A stretch of 64,000 nucleotides of DNA from Thiothrix subterranea (GTDB lineage: Bacteria; Pseudomonadota; Gammaproteobacteria; Thiotrichales; Thiotrichaceae). The stretch is taken from contig NZ_CP133217.1 in assembly GCF_030930995.1 (NCBI RefSeq), positions 3,152,001 through 3,216,000 on the forward strand, read 5' to 3'. The notes beneath the pieces are model-generated. The model saw only the letters and a list, made by a program, of their open reading frames with translations. It was not told where the DNA came from and made no database searches. The position numbers and the translations under genes were made by a program. Shown here piece by piece: positions 34,009-46,698 of this stretch. Position 1 is the stretch's first letter; each line of letters begins with the position of its first letter.

Positions 34009-35676
34009 ATGAGCGAAGAAACCAGCAAACCCCTCAATTTTATTGAACGCATCGTCAAAGAAGACGTGGAAAGCGGCAAAGTCACCCACGTGTGCACCCG
34101 CTTCCCCCCCGAACCCAACGGCTATTTGCACATTGGTCACGCCAAATCCATCTGGCTGAACTTCGGGCTGGCACAGAAATTTGGCGGCAAGTGCAACCTG
34201 CGCATGGATGACACCAACCCCGAAAAAGAAGACGAAGAATACGTCGAATCCATCAAAGCCGATGTGCAATGGCTGGGTTATCAATGGGATGGTGACGTGC
34301 ATTACGCCTCCGACTATTTCGACCAGCTTTACGATTGGGCGGTTTACCTGATCAACGCGGGCAAAGCGTTTGTGTGCGATTTGACCGCTGAAGAAATGCG
34401 GGCATACCGTGGCACGTTGACCGAAGCGGGTAAAGAAAGCCCGTTTCGCACCCGTTCGGTTGAGGAAAATCTGGATTTGTTTGAGCGGATGCGTGCCGGT
34501 GAATTTCCCGATGGCAGCCGCACCTTGCGCGTGAAGATTGACATGGCATCCTCCAATATCAATTTGCGCGACCCGGTGATTTACCGCATTAAACGCGCTA
34601 CGCATCATCAAACGGGTGATAAGTGGTGCATTTACCCGTCATACGATTACGCGCACGGGCAAAGTGACGCGATTGAAGGCATTTCGCATTCGGTGTGTAC
34701 GCTGGAATTTGAAGTGCATCGTCCGTTGTACGAGTGGTTTATCGACAATATTCCCGTGCCTGCGACCCCGCACCAGTACGAATTTTCGCGCCTCAATATC
34801 AATTACACCGTCACCAGCAAGCGCAAGCTCAAGCAATTGGTCGATGAAAAGCACGTTGATGGCTGGAATGACCCGCGTATGCCCACCGTTTCGGGATTGC
34901 GTCGTCGGGGCTTCACCCCTAAAGCCATCAACGATTTCTGCGAAATGGCAGGCGTGACCAAAGTGGAAGGCGTGGTGGATCTTGGCATGTTGGAATTCGC
35001 CATCCGCGAAGATTTGAACAACATTTCCCCACGTGCCATGTGCGTCTTGCGTCCGCTCAAAGTCACCTTGACCAACTATTCTGATGACCAAGTGGAAACC
35101 ATGACTGCGCCGGTGCATCCGCAAAATGAGGCGATGGGGACACGCGCTATGCCGTTCTGCCGCGAAATCCTGATTGATCAGGACGATTTCCGCGAAGAAG
35201 CCAACAAGCAGTACAAGCGTTTGGTGCTGGGCAAACGGGTACGTCTGCGTAACAGCTACGTGATCGAAGCCGATGAAGCGGTGAAGGATGCCGACGGCAA
35301 TATCATCGAAGTCCGTGCTCGTGTCATCGAAGACACGGTTGGCAAAGACCCAGCCGATGGAGTGAAAGCCAAGGGCGTGATTCATTGGGTATCAGCGCGT
35401 GATAACGTGGATTGCGAAGTGCGTTTGTATGACCGTTTGTTCAGCGACCCTGCACCGGATGCGGGTGGCAAAAACTTCTTGGAATTCATGAATCCGCACA
35501 GCCTAGAAATCCTCAACGGCTGCAAAGGCGAAATCGGGCTGGCGCAAGCCACGCTGGATGACCGCTATCAGTTTGAGCGTGAGGGGTATTTTGTGTTGGA
35601 TTCCAAGTATTCGGCTGCCGAAAAGCTCGTGTTTAATCGGGTGATTGGGTTGCGGGATACTTGGGAGAAAAAATAG
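34009..35676 (+). CDS. glnS: Glutaminyl-tRNA synthetase
   Basis: A 555-aa class I synthetase that charges tRNA-Gln. The ATP-binding HIGH motif is seen as LHIGHAKS and the KMSKS counterpart as [18 protein letters not shown] and the anticodon-binding beta-barrels at the C-terminus are typical of bacterial GlnS. Length is normal. Appears monocistronic, preceded by the 33935 hairpin. Ordinary core gene, useful as an anchor for the host chromosome. Confidence 0.97.
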   Translation: MSEETSKPLNFIERIVKEDVESGKVTHVCTRFPPEPNGYLHIGHAKSIWLNFGLAQKFGGKCNLRMDDTNPEKEDEEYVESIKADVQWLGYQWDGDVHYASDYFDQLYDWAVYLINAGKAFVCDLTAEEMRAYRGTLTEAGKESPFRTRSVEENLDLFERMRAGEFPDGSRTLRVKIDMASSNINLRDPVIYRIKRATHHQTGDKWCIYPSYDYAHGQSDAIEGISHSVCTLEFEVHRPLYEWFIDNIPVPATPHQYEFSRLNINYTVTSKRKLKQLVDEKHVDGWNDPRMPTVSGLRRRGFTPKAINDFCEMAGVTKVEGVVDLGMLEFAIREDLNNISPRAMCVLRPLKVTLTNYSDDQVETMTAPVHPQNEAMGTRAMPFCREILIDQDDFREEANKQYKRLVLGKRVRLRNSYVIEADEAVKDADGNIIEVRARVIEDTVGKDPADGVKAKGVIHWVSARDNVDCEVRLYDRLFSDPAPDAGGKNFLEFMNPHSLEILNGCKGEIGLAQATLDDRYQFEREGYFVLDSKYSAAEKLVFNRVIGLRDTWEKK

Positions 35677-35698
35677 TAAAGGCTAGGTTGGCGTGCTG

Positions 35699-35961
35699 CT
35701 AGAACTTGAATGACAGCAGCATTGCTGCAATAAAAGCCGCCAAATACACCCACGGGAACGCTATTAGGTAAGTGATGAGGTGGGTTGCACCTGCGGCATA
35801 CGCCCACCATGCGCCGATGCCTGAAATCGCAAACGCTAACGGCACGCCAAACGCGGCGATCAGTAATGCGCCAGCCCACGCGACCTGCATATTGGCGATG
35901 CTCATAACGCTGCCCATCGCCAAGAATGCGCCGAGAAGAACGCCGATCACACTGACGAGGG
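35699..35961 (-). pseudogene. Small membrane protein, 3' part, interrupted by IS3-family element
   Basis: The gene is split: the first codons (ATG at 37244, MTTLWINTL) lie on the far side of the insertion sequence and this part holds the rest (VSVIGVLLGAF... to ...MLLSFKF). Joining the halves and removing one GGG target duplication restores a single frame of 94 codons with three hydrophobic helices. A GTG at 35950 could still start an 83-aa product. Family unknown. Confidence 0.8.
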
Positions 35962-36029
35962 TGATCTAGCCCAGCAAACCCGGACACCCCAAGAAGTGAG
36001 TACACTATACTCGACACTTGAGGTGAAAG

Positions 36030-36326
36030 ATGAAACCAAGCAAACCAACAACCAAGCCCTACACACGCCGTTCCGCGAGTTATAAAGAGGAAGCCCTGAG
36101 GTTGGCCGATCGAATCGGTTACGCGGAAGCAGCGCGTCAACTGGGTTTACATGAATCACAACTCTACGGCTGGCGTGCCAAACAAACGCAGCAGCAAACG
36201 GTTAGCAGTCGCGAACAAGAGCAAGCGGCTGAAATCGCCAAACTCAAACGGGAACTGCTGATAGCCCAAGAAGAGGTGGCTATCCTAAAAAAGGCCAGCG
36301 CGTACTTTGCGAGACAGCTCAAGTGA
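36030..36326 (+). CDS. IS3-family transposase OrfA, copy A
   Basis: A 98-aa helix-turn-helix protein ([32 protein letters not shown]) followed by a leucine-zipper-like helix. Near its end is A-AAA-AAG (36287-36293), in the right phase for -1 frameshifting into orfB to make the OrfAB transposase. Confidence 0.9.
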   Translation: MKPSKPTTKPYTRRSASYKEEALRLADRIGYAEAARQLGLHESQLYGWRAKQTQQQTVSSREQEQAAEIAKLKRELLIAQEEVAILKKASAYFARQLK

Positions 36327-37192
36327 AGTACGCCTTTATTCAACAACATAGCCGTGAATTCTGCATTCCCCGCCTGTGCCAAGCATTGGGTGTTGCCCGC
36401 AGCAGTTACTATGAATGGCTGGAGCGACAATCCAACGATCGGCAACGTGAGCAACGGCAAGCATTACTCGATACTCAGGTTGCTACCGCCTTCCAGTCCA
36501 AGAAAGGCTGCTATGGCGCATGGCGTTTATGCAAACTATTGGCAAAGGATGGACTGCATTACAACCGCAAAACCATTGCCAACAGCTTGAAACGTCAGGG
36601 ATTAGTCGCCAAAGCAGCGCGGAAATTCAAGGCAACCACCCATAGCCGCCATTCGTTGCCAGTGTCGCCCAATCTGCTGGAACAGAACTTTACAGCGACT
36701 GCCCCAAACCAGAAATGGGTCGGTGACATCACTTACTTGTGGACAGACGAAGGCTGGCTATATCTGGCGGTTATCATTGACCTATTCTCCCGCCAAGTGA
36801 TTGGTTGGGCAATGGATCAACGCATGACCGCTGACTTGGTTTGTGATGCCCTGCAAATGGCACTGTGGAAACGTAAACATCCCAAAGGCGTGATTGTCCA
36901 TTCCGACCGTGGCAGCCAATATTGCTCCCACGCTTACCAACAACTGATACAACAGCACCAACTGCATAGCAGCATGAGTGCCAAAGGGAATTGCTATGAT
37001 AATGCGTGTGCCGAAAGCTTTTTTCATTCTCTGAAAGTAGAATGCATCCACGGTGAACGATTTGCCACACGGGATGCCATGAAACAAACCGTTTTCGAGT
37101 ACATCGAAACCGATTACAACCGTAACCGCTTGCACAGTACCCTAGGCTATCTCAGCCCGCTGGACTTTGAAGCACAATTCCTCACAAGTTGA
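36323..37192 (+). CDS. IS3-family transposase OrfB (DDE integrase), copy A
   Basis: A 289-aa retroviral-type integrase domain. The DDE residues are seen in WVGDITYL (D), [11 protein letters not shown] (D) and [12 protein letters not shown] (E). It overlaps orfA by 4 bp and is normally produced as an OrfAB fusion by -1 frameshifting; the frame opens with GTG. Confidence 0.92.
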   Translation: MKYAFIQQHSREFCIPRLCQALGVARSSYYEWLERQSNDRQREQRQALLDTQVATAFQSKKGCYGAWRLCKLLAKDGLHYNRKTIANSLKRQGLVAKAARKFKATTHSRHSLPVSPNLLEQNFTATAPNQKWVGDITYLWTDEGWLYLAVIIDLFSRQVIGWAMDQRMTADLVCDALQMALWKRKHPKGVIVHSDRGSQYCSHAYQQLIQQHQLHSSMSAKGNCYDNACAESFFHSLKVECIHGERFATRDAMKQTVFEYIETDYNRNRLHSTLGYLSPLDFEAQFLTS

Positions 37193-37219
37193 GGTGTCCG
37201 GGTTTAAGGGGCTAGATCA

Positions 37220-37244
37220 GGGTGTTGATCCAGAGTGTTGTCAT
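37220..37244 (-). pseudogene. Small membrane protein, 5' part, interrupted by IS3-family element
   Basis: Start codon at 37244 with AGGGGAAAC upstream, encoding MTTLWINTL; continues at 35961 after the insertion sequence. See the 35699-35961 entry. Confidence 0.75.
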
Positions 37245-37292
37245 TGATGTTTCCCCTGTATTGATTGGGTAGCACAATACCACAAAAACACC

Positions 37293-40200
37293 TTATAATT
37301 TCTCTTCAATCTCCATCAACGCCATCACCACCGGGCGCAATTGCGGCTTCTCCTCCTGAAATTCACCCAACATGGTGCGCAAAAAATCCAAATGCTCACG
37401 CACAAACCGCAATTGCCGAGGTGCTGCCCCGCGCCCGACGGCTTGCACATAATCCGCCACCACTTTTTGCACCTGAATGGTTTCATTCAAACGGGCGCCG
37501 ATCAAGTAATGCAACAAGCTGTATTCCGCACGGGTAATCCCCGAACAAAACGCCGCCGTTCCCCGCTCACTCGACTCCGCACACTGCCGCGCTTGTTCCA
37601 GCCAGTGCTTGAGTTCCTGCCGATCCAACTGCTTCACATGCCCGCGCAAATAACGCACCACCTTGCACGTCAGCCAATTTATCAACGGATACCCCGCCAC
37701 CGCGTGGGTTTCCTGCAAGGCGAACTCATGCGCCCGCTGATACGCTTGCTCCATTTCGCGCAACGCATTCGCCCGCTCATCACCCGTGACCATTAACGCG
37801 CTACGTTTCCAAAATTTGCCCACCTCTTCAAAACGTTGCAGGCTATTCCCCAAACCATCCAACAATTGCAGGGTTTTGAAACTGTCCGCCATTAACGCAG
37901 CGGGGGATTCCGCCAGCCGCGTCTCCGGTGCTGCTACCTTGCCCTGCGTCCATGCCAAGGCCAACGCGGTTTGCACACTCACTTTATCTTCCAGCAAGAT
38001 CACTGGGTAATCGGCTTGGGGCGAATCCAATGCTGCCTGATACGCATCCAGCGCCGGAACAAACATATCCAACTTGCCGTAAGCCCGCCCCAAGGCATAC
38101 AAAATATCGGCATGAGCCAGCCATTCCGCCGGAATCGCCCGATGCAATTGCGGCAAACGTTCCTGCAACCACGCGATGTCCCCCGGCTGCGCGGTGTCGG
38201 CGGCATGAATCAGGTTTTGCAACTCCGCCACCACCTCGACTTCCGCCACGAAGCGCCAGCTATCCAGCGTCTTGTCATCGGCATTGCTATCGGGTTGGCG
38301 GCTCAACAATTTGTAATCCGGGTCGCCGTAACACTGGTAAGCACCCCACGTATTGCTCTGCGGGTATTGCTGCCACGTTTCGCGCCGTGCCAACAAGGTT
38401 GCCATGCCAAACGTATGCCCTTGCAACAGCGCTTGGTAACACTGTTCGGCAAACACTTGCGCCGCACTGTCATTAATCGCCCAGCCCGCCGCGATGACCG
38501 CCCGCACCCCCATGCGAATTAATTCCTGCGCCAAACTTGCCGCTAATTTGCTGCGGTCAGCGCTCACAGCGGTTTGCACCTCGGCACTCATGAAATCCAT
38601 TTGCGCAAGATGACAGCAATTGATGAAGGCTAATTCCGGCACTTTGCGCATCTGCCCAATTTCGACCGGCGTGAGGAAAATGCCATCGCCCAACACCATC
38701 CCGCTGACTTCCAATGCGCTTTCAGGGTCGGGACGGTAGCGGTAAACCCCATGCCCCGCCAGATGCAGCACGCGATAATCACCCGTGTGCAACGCTTTTA
38801 GAATGGCGTGTGAATCCGTGCCAATTTCGCGGGTCACGGTGCTGAAACCACCGGATTCCAGCAAGTTTGCCACGGTTTCAGCCTCCTGTCGGGCAGCGGG
38901 TAAGCGTACAAACTCGCCATTCACAGGCGGATCGCCGATCACCAGTGCCGAACGTTCCACAGGGTTCACCACATGCTGGCGGTATTGCCCGACTTGTAAC
39001 TGACGCACCAACCCAAACCGCACCGCCAGCGGTTGGGATTCGTGGTCAAAACGGTTGTAGAGCAATTCCCACGGGTAGGCAGACGCGGCGCTATCCAACA
39101 CCATCACCAAATTTTCGGCATTGGGTGCTTGTTCTTTCATCGCGGCGGGCAGCAATAACTCAAACAAAATTTTGCCGGTATCCGGGTCATCCGCGCTCGA
39201 AGTGATGGCTTTGTCGATAAACTGATCCACCAACTTGCGCTGCGTGGCTTGCAATACCAACTCGGCGCGGGCCTTATCGGTCAGCGCGGTGTATTTCAAA
39301 CCCTCGGCGCTCGCTTCCACCTGAATCCGCCGCCACCAACCCGGCGGATCGTTATACATCACTCGACGCCGTTTCCCCGGCAAGCATTGCATCAGGCTCT
39401 TCACGTTGAAATCGTTGCGGAACTCTGGCATCAACACCAAATCTTGCACCAAACGCGCCGCTTCTACCGCGCGATCTTCGTACAGCTCGATGAATTCCAC
39501 CACCTGCAAGCGCAGGCGTAAACCACGTTCGCTCTTATCCAACGCCTGATTCGCTCGCGCAATTGCCCGCAAAATTGCCGTAATCGAATCCGCCAACGTC
39601 ACACTGCCGCCACCCACCGTCCCGATCAGCAAGGTCGCCACATGCACCGGCACGGCTTCCGCTTCTGCCAGCGAATTGCTTGGCGGGTTCTGCTCCAAGG
39701 CTTCGCGAATTTTCAAGGAATAATTCATCAGCGCACGGGTAAAACTCGCGGTTAATTCCCCTGCGGTCAGCTTGCCGACTTCGCCCAACCCGACAATCAC
39801 CGCGCCCCCCGGTTTTTGCCCCGGATTCAGGAATACATGCGACGTACCCAATTCACCCGGATACAAACCCATGCGATGCAATTCACCGAGTCGCCCCTGC
39901 AAACGCTTATCCAGCAAGGCTTCGGCACTGAGGATGGAATCCCCCGCGTAATGCCCGACCACCACCGGATGCGTAACTTGTTCCAGATTGCCATGCACCA
40001 CGCGCACTTCCACGGGTGAACGCACTTCTGCTTGCGTCATGCGCGTGTGGTAGCCCAATGCCGCTGCCAACAATTCCTGTTCATCGGGAAACAATTCATT
40101 GCGCAGGGTCGGCAACCATTCCCCCGTCGCTTTGCCGATAGCGGGCGGCTGGGTTGCCAATTGCCGCGACACCCCATCGTCTAGCAAATATTGCAAGGTC

Positions 40201-42659
40201 TGAAAATGTTCGCTATGGCTGGCCATGCGCCCGTGTTCCACCGGCAAATACCAAGTCGGCAATTTCGCGGGCAATTCCCCCCACAAACTCACGCCATCCC
40301 CCGCACCACTGGCATGAAAACGCCAGCCACCTTGGTGTTCCGCCACCTCATCCGGCGTAAGACTCGACTTGCCGTAGAGGTACAACAGGCGTTGCGTATC
40401 CAGCTCTACCGCGCGTAACTGTTCACGCACACGCCGCGCATCCGCCAGCAAATGGCGGGCAGGCCAGGTGTGAAATGCCTCCCCCAGCAAAGTTTGCCAA
40501 CGTGCTTCGTGCAAATACGCCGCAGGCAACAATTCCAACACACCGGGGTAACGCGCAAACTGCTGTGCCAATGACTGCGCTTCGCGCTCATCCATGCGCC
40601 CATCCAGCAAATTCAACAAGCTGAGTAAACGGTGTTGCCCCAGCAACAATTGCACCGCCGTATACGTTCCCTGCAAGGGCGTACCCAGCATCACCACCCG
40701 GCAATCCGCCTCTTCGCGCAAGCGTTGCCACACCTTGGGCGCTTCACTCATCAACGCCAAGGCCACTAAGCCCCCACTGGAATGCGCCAGCAAGCGCACC
40801 ACCAACTTGCTATTGCTGGTTTTGGCTTGATCTAACTCCTGTTCCAGCGCATCCGCCAGCCGCCGCCCTGCTTCCGCAAACGAACGCCGCCAATCGTAGG
40901 CAAATTCCACCAGCGTATGACTAGCCGCCAACATATTAAGCAATGGGCGATACGGCGCATCCAACACCCCTTCGGCTTGCACCCCGGCACTGTCGATTTG
41001 CAGGCGCGAAAAATCCCCCCAACTCAATGCCGACATATCCAACCAGATGGGCGTGTCGTTGATTTGCAACGTCGACCCCATAAAACCCGGCAGAAAATAC
41101 ACCGTGCTACGCTTGGCAGCTTGCGCACTCCGCCCAGAACGCGCCGCCGGACGTGCCACCGGTGTCTCGGTCAGCAGCGGACGCAAGCGCAAATCGGTAT
41201 CGGGGTGTTGCAAGGCACTGAGCAAACGGTCACGCACTTCGCCTTTGCGAAAATAATTGAAATGGCTGCTGTCATCGCCCTGATCCAGATAAAAACGCAT
41301 TCCCTGCAAGCGCCGCGCCCCGCCGTACATTCCGGCCGTATTCACCACAAAATCGTTTTCTTCGCCGAAAAAGCGTTGCGTCACCCATTCCTTAAAATGC
41401 CCCAAAATGGTCGAGGCACGCATATCCCCCGAAATCACGGTCATGTCAGAGTCGAGCTGTACATCCGGGCGATTCAGCAAACGGATTAACGGGGACGCAG
41501 GCATCATCGCCTCCAACCCTGGTAATTCTTGCGGATCAGTACGCTTGCGAGCGGTTGCCATCAACACCATGCGCACAAATTCCGCCAACATCTGAAACCG
41601 AGGCGCTGGAATAAAATTCAATACATTGAAGATGATCGACAGATTGTCTTCGAGCCGTTCCGATGCTAACACCGTGCCACGCCCAGGACACGCTACCCGT
41701 GCAAAGCGTTCCACTTTAATGTGTTTATCCGTCAGCAAGGCGGCAATTTCTTGCAATCCTTGCAGATCATGGAGACGCGCCTGATGCTCAAATAGCTGAA
41801 GTTCTGCCTTGGAGAAAATCTCCTCGCTCTCCAAAAACTTAGCGCCGGACTCGCGGGTTTTACGCTGCAACACGCCTTGGCAAAGCAATTCCCCCACCAA
41901 GCCGCCACGCGAATGGCTAATCAGGTGCAGGCGCGTGTGCGGGGGCAATAAGCGCAACACTTGCAGCGCATTGTGCACCGGGCTGACGGTGAGGGTGTGG
42001 TGTTCCAGTGCGAACACTTGCTGACCGTAAGGCGCGAACAAGCGTTGTAACCAAGCGGCGGCATTATAGCCTTGGCGCGACTCCCACAATTCGCCGAAAC
42101 TGCCATCAGTGCTGGAAAACGTGCCGTGCAAAAACAGCAAGACTGGCTTACTGGTGTCAATATCTCCGGCTTGCGTGACCAACTCCAGCGTTAATTGATC
42201 GGTGTTATGGCAGCGATACACACCGGGTTGCGGAATTTTGCGGGTTTCCAGCTTATCGATTAACACCTCCGCCAACGCATTGCTCATGTCGCTGACTGGA
42301 TCGACGTTCAATACCCGCAGAAACTTCAATACCAATCCGACCACACCGCGCTGGTTACTCACGTCAAAACTGGCGGGGGTGAGCATGAATTCGCTGCTGG
42401 CAGAGCGGCTGGTTTCTTGGGTAGCTTGCGCCCGTAATTCGCCCGCCCGCATCCAACGTTTGAACCCGTCTTCAAATTCGAGTTCGACAAAGGTGTCAAG
42501 GTCAAGGTTGTTGAGTTCGACGCTTTTACCGCCACTGCGCAAAGCTTCTAGCGTGACTTCTTGTTGGCAGGTAATGGTGAGAATGTCGGCATAAGCGCCG
42601 TGCGTTTTGAGTGGAAAGTCTTGCCCGGTCAACTTGCCACTGATCTTGATAGAATCCAT
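37293..42659 (-). CDS. Giant protein with two alpha/beta-hydrolase domains, CHAT protease domain and TPR-like tail (1788 aa)
   Basis: Domains in order. N-terminal beta-rich region (1-150). First lipase-like hydrolase (about 170-450) with oxyanion HGTFSS and nucleophile S250 in SHSRGG. Second hydrolase (about 518-800), lecithin:cholesterol acyltransferase/PGAP1-like, with PGFMGS and nucleophile S627 in AHSSGG. A macro/aminopeptidase N-domain-like segment (about 885-1060). A CHAT caspase-like protease (about 1180-1450) with His1303 (LAGHGVY) and Cys1349 (FINCCH). Then a helical TPR-like tail (1500-1788). CHAT proteases act in bacterial conflict and programmed death; lipase and protease parts could together form an abortive-infection effector, which is inference. 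It stands alone, between two mobile-element insertions. No signal peptide. Confidence 0.85.
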   Translation of the reverse strand: MDSIKISGKLTGQDFPLKTHGAYADILTITCQQEVTLEALRSGGKSVELNNLDLDTFVELEFEDGFKRWMRAGELRAQATQETSRSASSEFMLTPASFDVSNQRGVVGLVLKFLRVLNVDPVSDMSNALAEVLIDKLETRKIPQPGVYRCHNTDQLTLELVTQAGDIDTSKPVLLFLHGTFSSTDGSFGELWESRQGYNAAAWLQRLFAPYGQQVFALEHHTLTVSPVHNALQVLRLLPPHTRLHLISHSRGGLVGELLCQGVLQRKTRESGAKFLESEEIFSKAELQLFEHQARLHDLQGLQEIAALLTDKHIKVERFARVACPGRGTVLASERLEDNLSIIFNVLNFIPAPRFQMLAEFVRMVLMATARKRTDPQELPGLEAMMPASPLIRLLNRPDVQLDSDMTVISGDMRASTILGHFKEWVTQRFFGEENDFVVNTAGMYGGARRLQGMRFYLDQGDDSSHFNYFRKGEVRDRLLSALQHPDTDLRLRPLLTETPVARPAARSGRSAQAAKRSTVYFLPGFMGSTLQINDTPIWLDMSALSWGDFSRLQIDSAGVQAEGVLDAPYRPLLNMLAASHTLVEFAYDWRRSFAEAGRRLADALEQELDQAKTSNSKLVVRLLAHSSGGLVALALMSEAPKVWQRLREEADCRVVMLGTPLQGTYTAVQLLLGQHRLLSLLNLLDGRMDEREAQSLAQQFARYPGVLELLPAAYLHEARWQTLLGEAFHTWPARHLLADARRVREQLRAVELDTQRLLYLYGKSSLTPDEVAEHQGGWRFHASGAGDGVSLWGELPAKLPTWYLPVEHGRMASHSEHFQTLQYLLDDGVSRQLATQPPAIGKATGEWLPTLRNELFPDEQELLAAALGYHTRMTQAEVRSPVEVRVVHGNLEQVTHPVVVGHYAGDSILSAEALLDKRLQGRLGELHRMGLYPGELGTSHVFLNPGQKPGGAVIVGLGEVGKLTAGELTASFTRALMNYSLKIREALEQNPPSNSLAEAEAVPVHVATLLIGTVGGGSVTLADSITAILRAIARANQALDKSERGLRLRLQVVEFIELYEDRAVEAARLVQDLVLMPEFRNDFNVKSLMQCLPGKRRRVMYNDPPGWWRRIQVEASAEGLKYTALTDKARAELVLQATQRKLVDQFIDKAITSSADDPDTGKILFELLLPAAMKEQAPNAENLVMVLDSAASAYPWELLYNRFDHESQPLAVRFGLVRQLQVGQYRQHVVNPVERSALVIGDPPVNGEFVRLPAARQEAETVANLLESGGFSTVTREIGTDSHAILKALHTGDYRVLHLAGHGVYRYRPDPESALEVSGMVLGDGIFLTPVEIGQMRKVPELAFINCCHLAQMDFMSAEVQTAVSADRSKLAASLAQELIRMGVRAVIAAGWAINDSAAQVFAEQCYQALLQGHTFGMATLLARRETWQQYPQSNTWGAYQCYGDPDYKLLSRQPDSNADDKTLDSWRFVAEVEVVAELQNLIHAADTAQPGDIAWLQERLPQLHRAIPAEWLAHADILYALGRAYGKLDMFVPALDAYQAALDSPQADYPVILLEDKVSVQTALALAWTQGKVAAPETRLAESPAALMADSFKTLQLLDGLGNSLQRFEEVGKFWKRSALMVTGDERANALREMEQAYQRAHEFALQETHAVAGYPLINWLTCKVVRYLRGHVKQLDRQELKHWLEQARQCAESSERGTAAFCSGITRAEYSLLHYLIGARLNETIQVQKVVADYVQAVGRGAAPRQLRFVREHLDFLRTMLGEFQEEKPQLRPVVMALMEIEEKL

Positions 42660-42825
42660 GCGTCCCCCGCATTATTTTTCGGCTGCCTATTGTTTAGTAC
42701 AAAACGGGGGGTTATACAATAGGAAACGCCATGCGGGGATGACGTCGATAGTGCCTAAAGCGTTTATAATCGTGAACAGTTTCAGGGGAAAGTGTTCATT
42801 TATTTTGGCACTTTCGGGGGGAATC
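42660..42825. other. Divergent intergenic region upstream of the CHAT protein and RlpA-like genes
   Basis: 166 bp separating divergent starts. Contains TTGTTTAG...GTTATACAAT, a possible plus-strand promoter with -10 TATACA near 42713; no other signal seen. Confidence 0.35.
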
Positions 42826-43182
42826 ATGACTAAATCCAGCACTTTACTGCTATTGTCCTGCTGCTTTCTGGTCGCTTGCCAGACGCTTAGTTCGAGCATG
42901 GCGGGCAAGGCTTCGTATTACGCGCACCAATACCACGGTCGCCCGACTGCCAGCGGCGAACCGTACAATATGTATGCCATGACCGCCGCTCACCCCAGTT
43001 TGCCTTTCGGCACGTTGTTGCGCGTGACCAATCTGCAAAATGGGCGTTCTGTCGTAGTACGGGTGAATGACCGTGGCCCTTTCAAAGCGGGGCGGGTTGT
43101 TGATGTGTCGTTGGCAGCGGCGGAACAGCTTGGGTTGATTCTGCCGGGTACGGCGGATGTGCGGCTGGAAGTCGTGCGGTAA
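42826..43182 (+). CDS. RlpA-like double-psi beta-barrel lipoprotein
   Basis: A 118-aa protein. Lipobox LVAC in the N-terminus, then a single RlpA-like domain: [47 protein letters not shown] and [14 protein letters not shown], which carry the conserved His and Asp of RlpA lytic transglycosylases. It lacks the SPOR domain of full-length RlpA, so it may be a small paralogue acting on cell-wall glycan. The start was placed at [10 protein letters not shown] to give the lipoprotein signal, with GGGGGG upstream. Confidence 0.85.
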   Translation: MTKSSTLLLLSCCFLVACQTLSSSMAGKASYYAHQYHGRPTASGEPYNMYAMTAAHPSLPFGTLLRVTNLQNGRSVVVRVNDRGPFKAGRVVDVSLAAAEQLGLILPGTADVRLEVVR

Positions 43183-43267
43183 CAGGATTTAGCAAATAAT
43201 CACGTAATTATTGCCAATAGTTGCCAATAAACCTAGAATTCATGAAAACCTTGATGGAGTTTCGGCA

Positions 43268-43516
43268 ATGGCAACCTTGAATATCTCCCTTCCTGACCAG
43301 TTGCGTGACTGGATCAGCACCCAAATTACCTGCGGACGTTATTCTAGTGCCAGTGACTACTTGCGCGACTTGATTCGCAATGATCAACGAGCGCAAACAC
43401 AAGATTCACAATGGCTTGCCAACCATTTGCAGGCTCGGACGGCGACACCGGATGAGGCGTTTGTAGCGAGCAGTGCTGCTGATGTGAAGGCGCGAGTGCG
43501 CAAGCACATAGATTAA
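43268..43516 (+). CDS. ParD-like antitoxin (ribbon-helix-helix), no toxin partner
   Basis: An 82-aa protein of the ParD/CC2985 type: [32 protein letters not shown], then an acidic/polar tail that would bind a ParE toxin. The usual downstream parE is missing: the next gene is hsdR on the opposite strand, with 4 bp overlap. Ribosome site TGGAG precedes the chosen ATG. Either an orphan antitoxin or a remnant. Confidence 0.8.
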   Translation: MATLNISLPDQLRDWISTQITCGRYSSASDYLRDLIRNDQRAQTQDSQWLANHLQARTATPDEAFVASSAADVKARVRKHID

Positions 43517-46500
43517 ATTATTCCACCCACACCTTTAAATCTCTCAACAAAAGCAGCAATTTTTTGGAAAACACTTTGTTTTTTCGTTAAATATTGCGGA
43601 TTAAGCGGACTCATTTTGGGAAGGATTGCATTTAGTTCTGTGCCATTTTCACTGGCATATTCTCGTTTTAACGATACAGTGATGTAACGCTTGGCAGCTT
43701 CCACATTCAGATTTTCCGAACTAATCAACTCATGTGCCTCACGCTGTTGTTCTGCCTGAGCAAAGGTAAAAAAAGCTTCAATAATACTAGGTTTGTCAAG
43801 AATGCTGTCCAAGTTGGTTTGATTAATAAAATCAACCAGCAAACTTTCTTTGGCACGATTACCAAGACTGGCACGAATTAAACGGCGCACTTCTTCGACC
43901 AATGCCGCCTTATCTTTTATTTTTTTATTGTGTTCAAAAATTAACTCCAGAATATAATCCAGATTAATCTCTTGCGACTTAAGCAAATCCACCTCAAAAA
44001 CCACATCATCCCAATCAAGGGTGGATGCTTCTTTTTCTTTAGTAGATTTTTCCCGTCGTAGCCAGTCGCGAATATCGTTATAGGTTGAACGGTAATCTTG
44101 AATAGCTCGCTCACTTGGAGTCGTAATCGCTTGCATTGCAGCTAAGTCGTCATCGTTTAAGTAATACTTAGCTTTAAATGCCTCCACAGTAGCAGGGTCG
44201 GTCATATCCACATGCTGCAAGGCTTTTAAGCCCGCAAACTCATCGTAGTTTTGCAAAACATTCTCGACACGTAAATACTCGCCAAATAATTTAGCAAAAT
44301 CTTTTTTATCTTTTTCTTTAACAATCTCATCAGAGTTTGGAAAGCGTTGTTGTAACTCTTCTACTACATCCAGAAAACCGCGACGAGCTTCACCAGTTGT
44401 CATATCAGTGAAGCCTTCCATGTATTCTTTATAGCTTTTCTCCAGCACCACATTTTTGGTATTCTTGTCACCAAAGAGAGTAATGGCATCAACAGTAGCT
44501 TGTTCTAAATCACGGAAGGTAACGATATTGCCAAATGTTTTAGTCGCATCATAAATACGGTTAGTACGTGAGTAGGCTTGTATCAAGCCGTGGTAACGTA
44601 GCGTTTTATCCACGAATAAGGTGTTTAATGCAGGTGCGTCAAAGCCTGTCAGAAACATACCCACTACAATGATTAAATCAACCTCTTGGTTTTTTACTCG
44701 CTTTGCCAAATCACGGTAATAATTTTGAAACGCCTTACTATCAACACCGTAATTTGTTTTAAAAAGTGCGTTATAATCAGCAATTGCCGCGTTTAAGAAC
44801 TCCTTAGCACTGCTATCCATCGCGCTAGGTTCAAAGCTTTCATCTACAATATCGCCTACCGCATCTTGTTCTTCATTGGCGGCAAAAGAAAATATAGTGG
44901 CAATCTTAAGCGGTTTGTGACTGTCTTTCTGTAAATCCTTAAAGGCTTCATAATACGATTTGGCGGCATCCACACTGCTTACCGCAAACATGGCGTTAAA
45001 GCCTTTGCCGTTAGCCTGTAAGCGGTGGGTTTTCTGCTTGAAATTATTCAGAATGTATTGCGCAATTTCCCGAATACGCTCAGGATGCAATAAGGCGTGT
45101 TTGTTTTCTGCTGCCGTGAGCTTTTTCTCATCTTGTTCAGTTTCAATTGCCTTAAACTGTGGACGAACATCATTGTAGTCCACTTTAAACTTCAATACTT
45201 TTTCATCACGAATAGCATCGGTAATCACATAAGAATGCAATTCGCGCCCAAACACGCTGGCAGTTGTTTCTGCACCCAAGGCGTTTTGCAGAAAAATCGG
45301 CGTACCTGTAAATCCGAACTGATAAAACTTCTTAAATTTTTTCTTTAAGTTCTTTTGAGCTTCACCGAATTGAGACCGATGAGCTTCATCAAAAATAAAC
45401 ACCACTTGCTTGGAATAAATAGGCAAGTCGCTTTCATTTTTCATCAAGTTGTTTAGTTTTTGAATCGTGGTGACGATGATTTTATTATCATCTTTATCAA
45501 GGTTGCGTTTTAGCCCTGCGGTACTCTCTGAACCATTGACGCTATCCGGTGAAAAGCGTTGGTATTCCTTCATGGTTTGATAGTCGAGGTCTTTACGGTC
45601 AACCACAAAAAATACTTTATCAATAAACTCACGTTCAGTTGCCAGTCGTGCTGCTTTAAAGCTGGTTAAAGTCTTACCCGAACCAGTTGTATGCCAAATG
45701 TAACCACCACTCTCTATATTGCTCCATTTCTTTGCTTGATAACTGCTTTCTATTTTCCATAAAATACGTTCAGTCGCGGCAATTTGATAAGGGCGCATCA
45801 CTAACAACGTATCGCTTACATCAAAAACCGAATAATTTATCAGCACATTCAACAAGGTATTTTGTTGAAAAAAGGTAGTGGTGAAGTCTTTTAAGTCCTT
45901 TATCAGGGTATTGTCCGATCTTGCCCAGTTCATGGTGAAATCGAAACTGTTTTTATCGCGCTTAGTCGTATTGGAAAAATAACGGGTATCCGTGCCGTTT
46001 GAAATCACAAAGAGCTGCAAATACTTAAATAGTGATTGTTCGGCATTAAAACTTTCTTTACTGTAGCGATGGACTTGATTAAATGCTTCTCGAATCGCCA
46101 CACCACGTTTTTTTAGTTCAACTTGCACTAATGGCAAACCATTCACCAAAACAGTAACATCATAGCGATTAATATGCGTACCTTTTTGCTCAAACTGCTT
46201 AATAACTTGCACTTTGTTTCTGGCGATAGTTTTTTTATCCAATAGGTAAATATTTTGAATGTGCCCATCATCAAACACAAAATCACAGATGTAGTCATTA
46301 TGAATTTTGCGGGTTTTGTCGATGCCATTATCACTAGGCTTGTCTAGGAACTCAATCACGAAGCGTTGCCATTCGCTGTCTAAAAACTGCATATTATTGA
46401 GGATTTGCAACTGTACTCGCACATTAGCCAGCATTTTTTCGTGGGTATTGAGATCACGCAGATACTCATAACCTTGGCTTTCCAAATCTTCGATAAACTC

Positions 46501-46611
46501 GCGCTCTAAGTCATATTCGCTTTGATAGCCTTCATTGACCTGTGAACACTTGGTGTACTTATCTAGCACGATGAAGCTATTCGACTCTGCAATGGTTTTA
46601 TATTCTTTCAT
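43513..46611 (-). CDS. hsdR: Type I restriction enzyme R subunit (type IC, EcoR124I-like)
   Basis: A 1032-aa motor and nuclease subunit that translocates DNA with ATP and cuts unmodified DNA at a distance. The endonuclease residues D151, E165 and K167 ([16 protein letters not shown]) fall at the same numbers as in EcoR124I. Walker A is HTTGSGKT and motif II is FIFDEAH, followed by the SF2 helicase motifs ([17 protein letters not shown]). Intact length, so cutting could still occur if a functional S subunit were available. It lies downstream of the prrC-like gene, with an IS3-family element between. Confidence 0.95.
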   Translation of the reverse strand: MKEYKTIAESNSFIVLDKYTKCSQVNEGYQSEYDLEREFIEDLESQGYEYLRDLNTHEKMLANVRVQLQILNNMQFLDSEWQRFVIEFLDKPSDNGIDKTRKIHNDYICDFVFDDGHIQNIYLLDKKTIARNKVQVIKQFEQKGTHINRYDVTVLVNGLPLVQVELKKRGVAIREAFNQVHRYSKESFNAEQSLFKYLQLFVISNGTDTRYFSNTTKRDKNSFDFTMNWARSDNTLIKDLKDFTTTFFQQNTLLNVLINYSVFDVSDTLLVMRPYQIAATERILWKIESSYQAKKWSNIESGGYIWHTTGSGKTLTSFKAARLATEREFIDKVFFVVDRKDLDYQTMKEYQRFSPDSVNGSESTAGLKRNLDKDDNKIIVTTIQKLNNLMKNESDLPIYSKQVVFIFDEAHRSQFGEAQKNLKKKFKKFYQFGFTGTPIFLQNALGAETTASVFGRELHSYVITDAIRDEKVLKFKVDYNDVRPQFKAIETEQDEKKLTAAENKHALLHPERIREIAQYILNNFKQKTHRLQANGKGFNAMFAVSSVDAAKSYYEAFKDLQKDSHKPLKIATIFSFAANEEQDAVGDIVDESFEPSAMDSSAKEFLNAAIADYNALFKTNYGVDSKAFQNYYRDLAKRVKNQEVDLIIVVGMFLTGFDAPALNTLFVDKTLRYHGLIQAYSRTNRIYDATKTFGNIVTFRDLEQATVDAITLFGDKNTKNVVLEKSYKEYMEGFTDMTTGEARRGFLDVVEELQQRFPNSDEIVKEKDKKDFAKLFGEYLRVENVLQNYDEFAGLKALQHVDMTDPATVEAFKAKYYLNDDDLAAMQAITTPSERAIQDYRSTYNDIRDWLRREKSTKEKEASTLDWDDVVFEVDLLKSQEINLDYILELIFEHNKKIKDKAALVEEVRRLIRASLGNRAKESLLVDFINQTNLDSILDKPSIIEAFFTFAQAEQQREAHELISSENLNVEAAKRYITVSLKREYASENGTELNAILPKMSPLNPQYLTKKQSVFQKIAAFVERFKGVGGII

Positions 46612-46698
46612 TTACTCATCCTCGAATAATACTTTTTCATTTAGCTAACAATCGACTTGAAACGATACGTTTGATCTAGCCCCTTAAACCCGGACACC

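Larger units (their letters stand above)
35962..37219 (+). mobile_element. IS3-family insertion sequence, copy A (1258 bp)
   Basis: Ends TGATCTAGCCC...GGGCTAGATCA with imperfect inverted repeats (TGATCTAGCCC.....AAACCCGGACACC). Flanked by a 3-bp target duplication GGG (35959-35961 and 37220-37222). Carries overlapping orfA and orfB. Nearly identical to copy B at 46672-47929 in the opposite direction (one silent difference seen in orfB). Confidence 0.92.

Noticed and set aside
37220-46671. Composite transposon formed by the two inverted IS3-family copies
   Set aside because: Each copy has its own 3-bp target duplication (GGG and GTT) and each interrupts a local gene that can be rejoined, so they are independent insertions.
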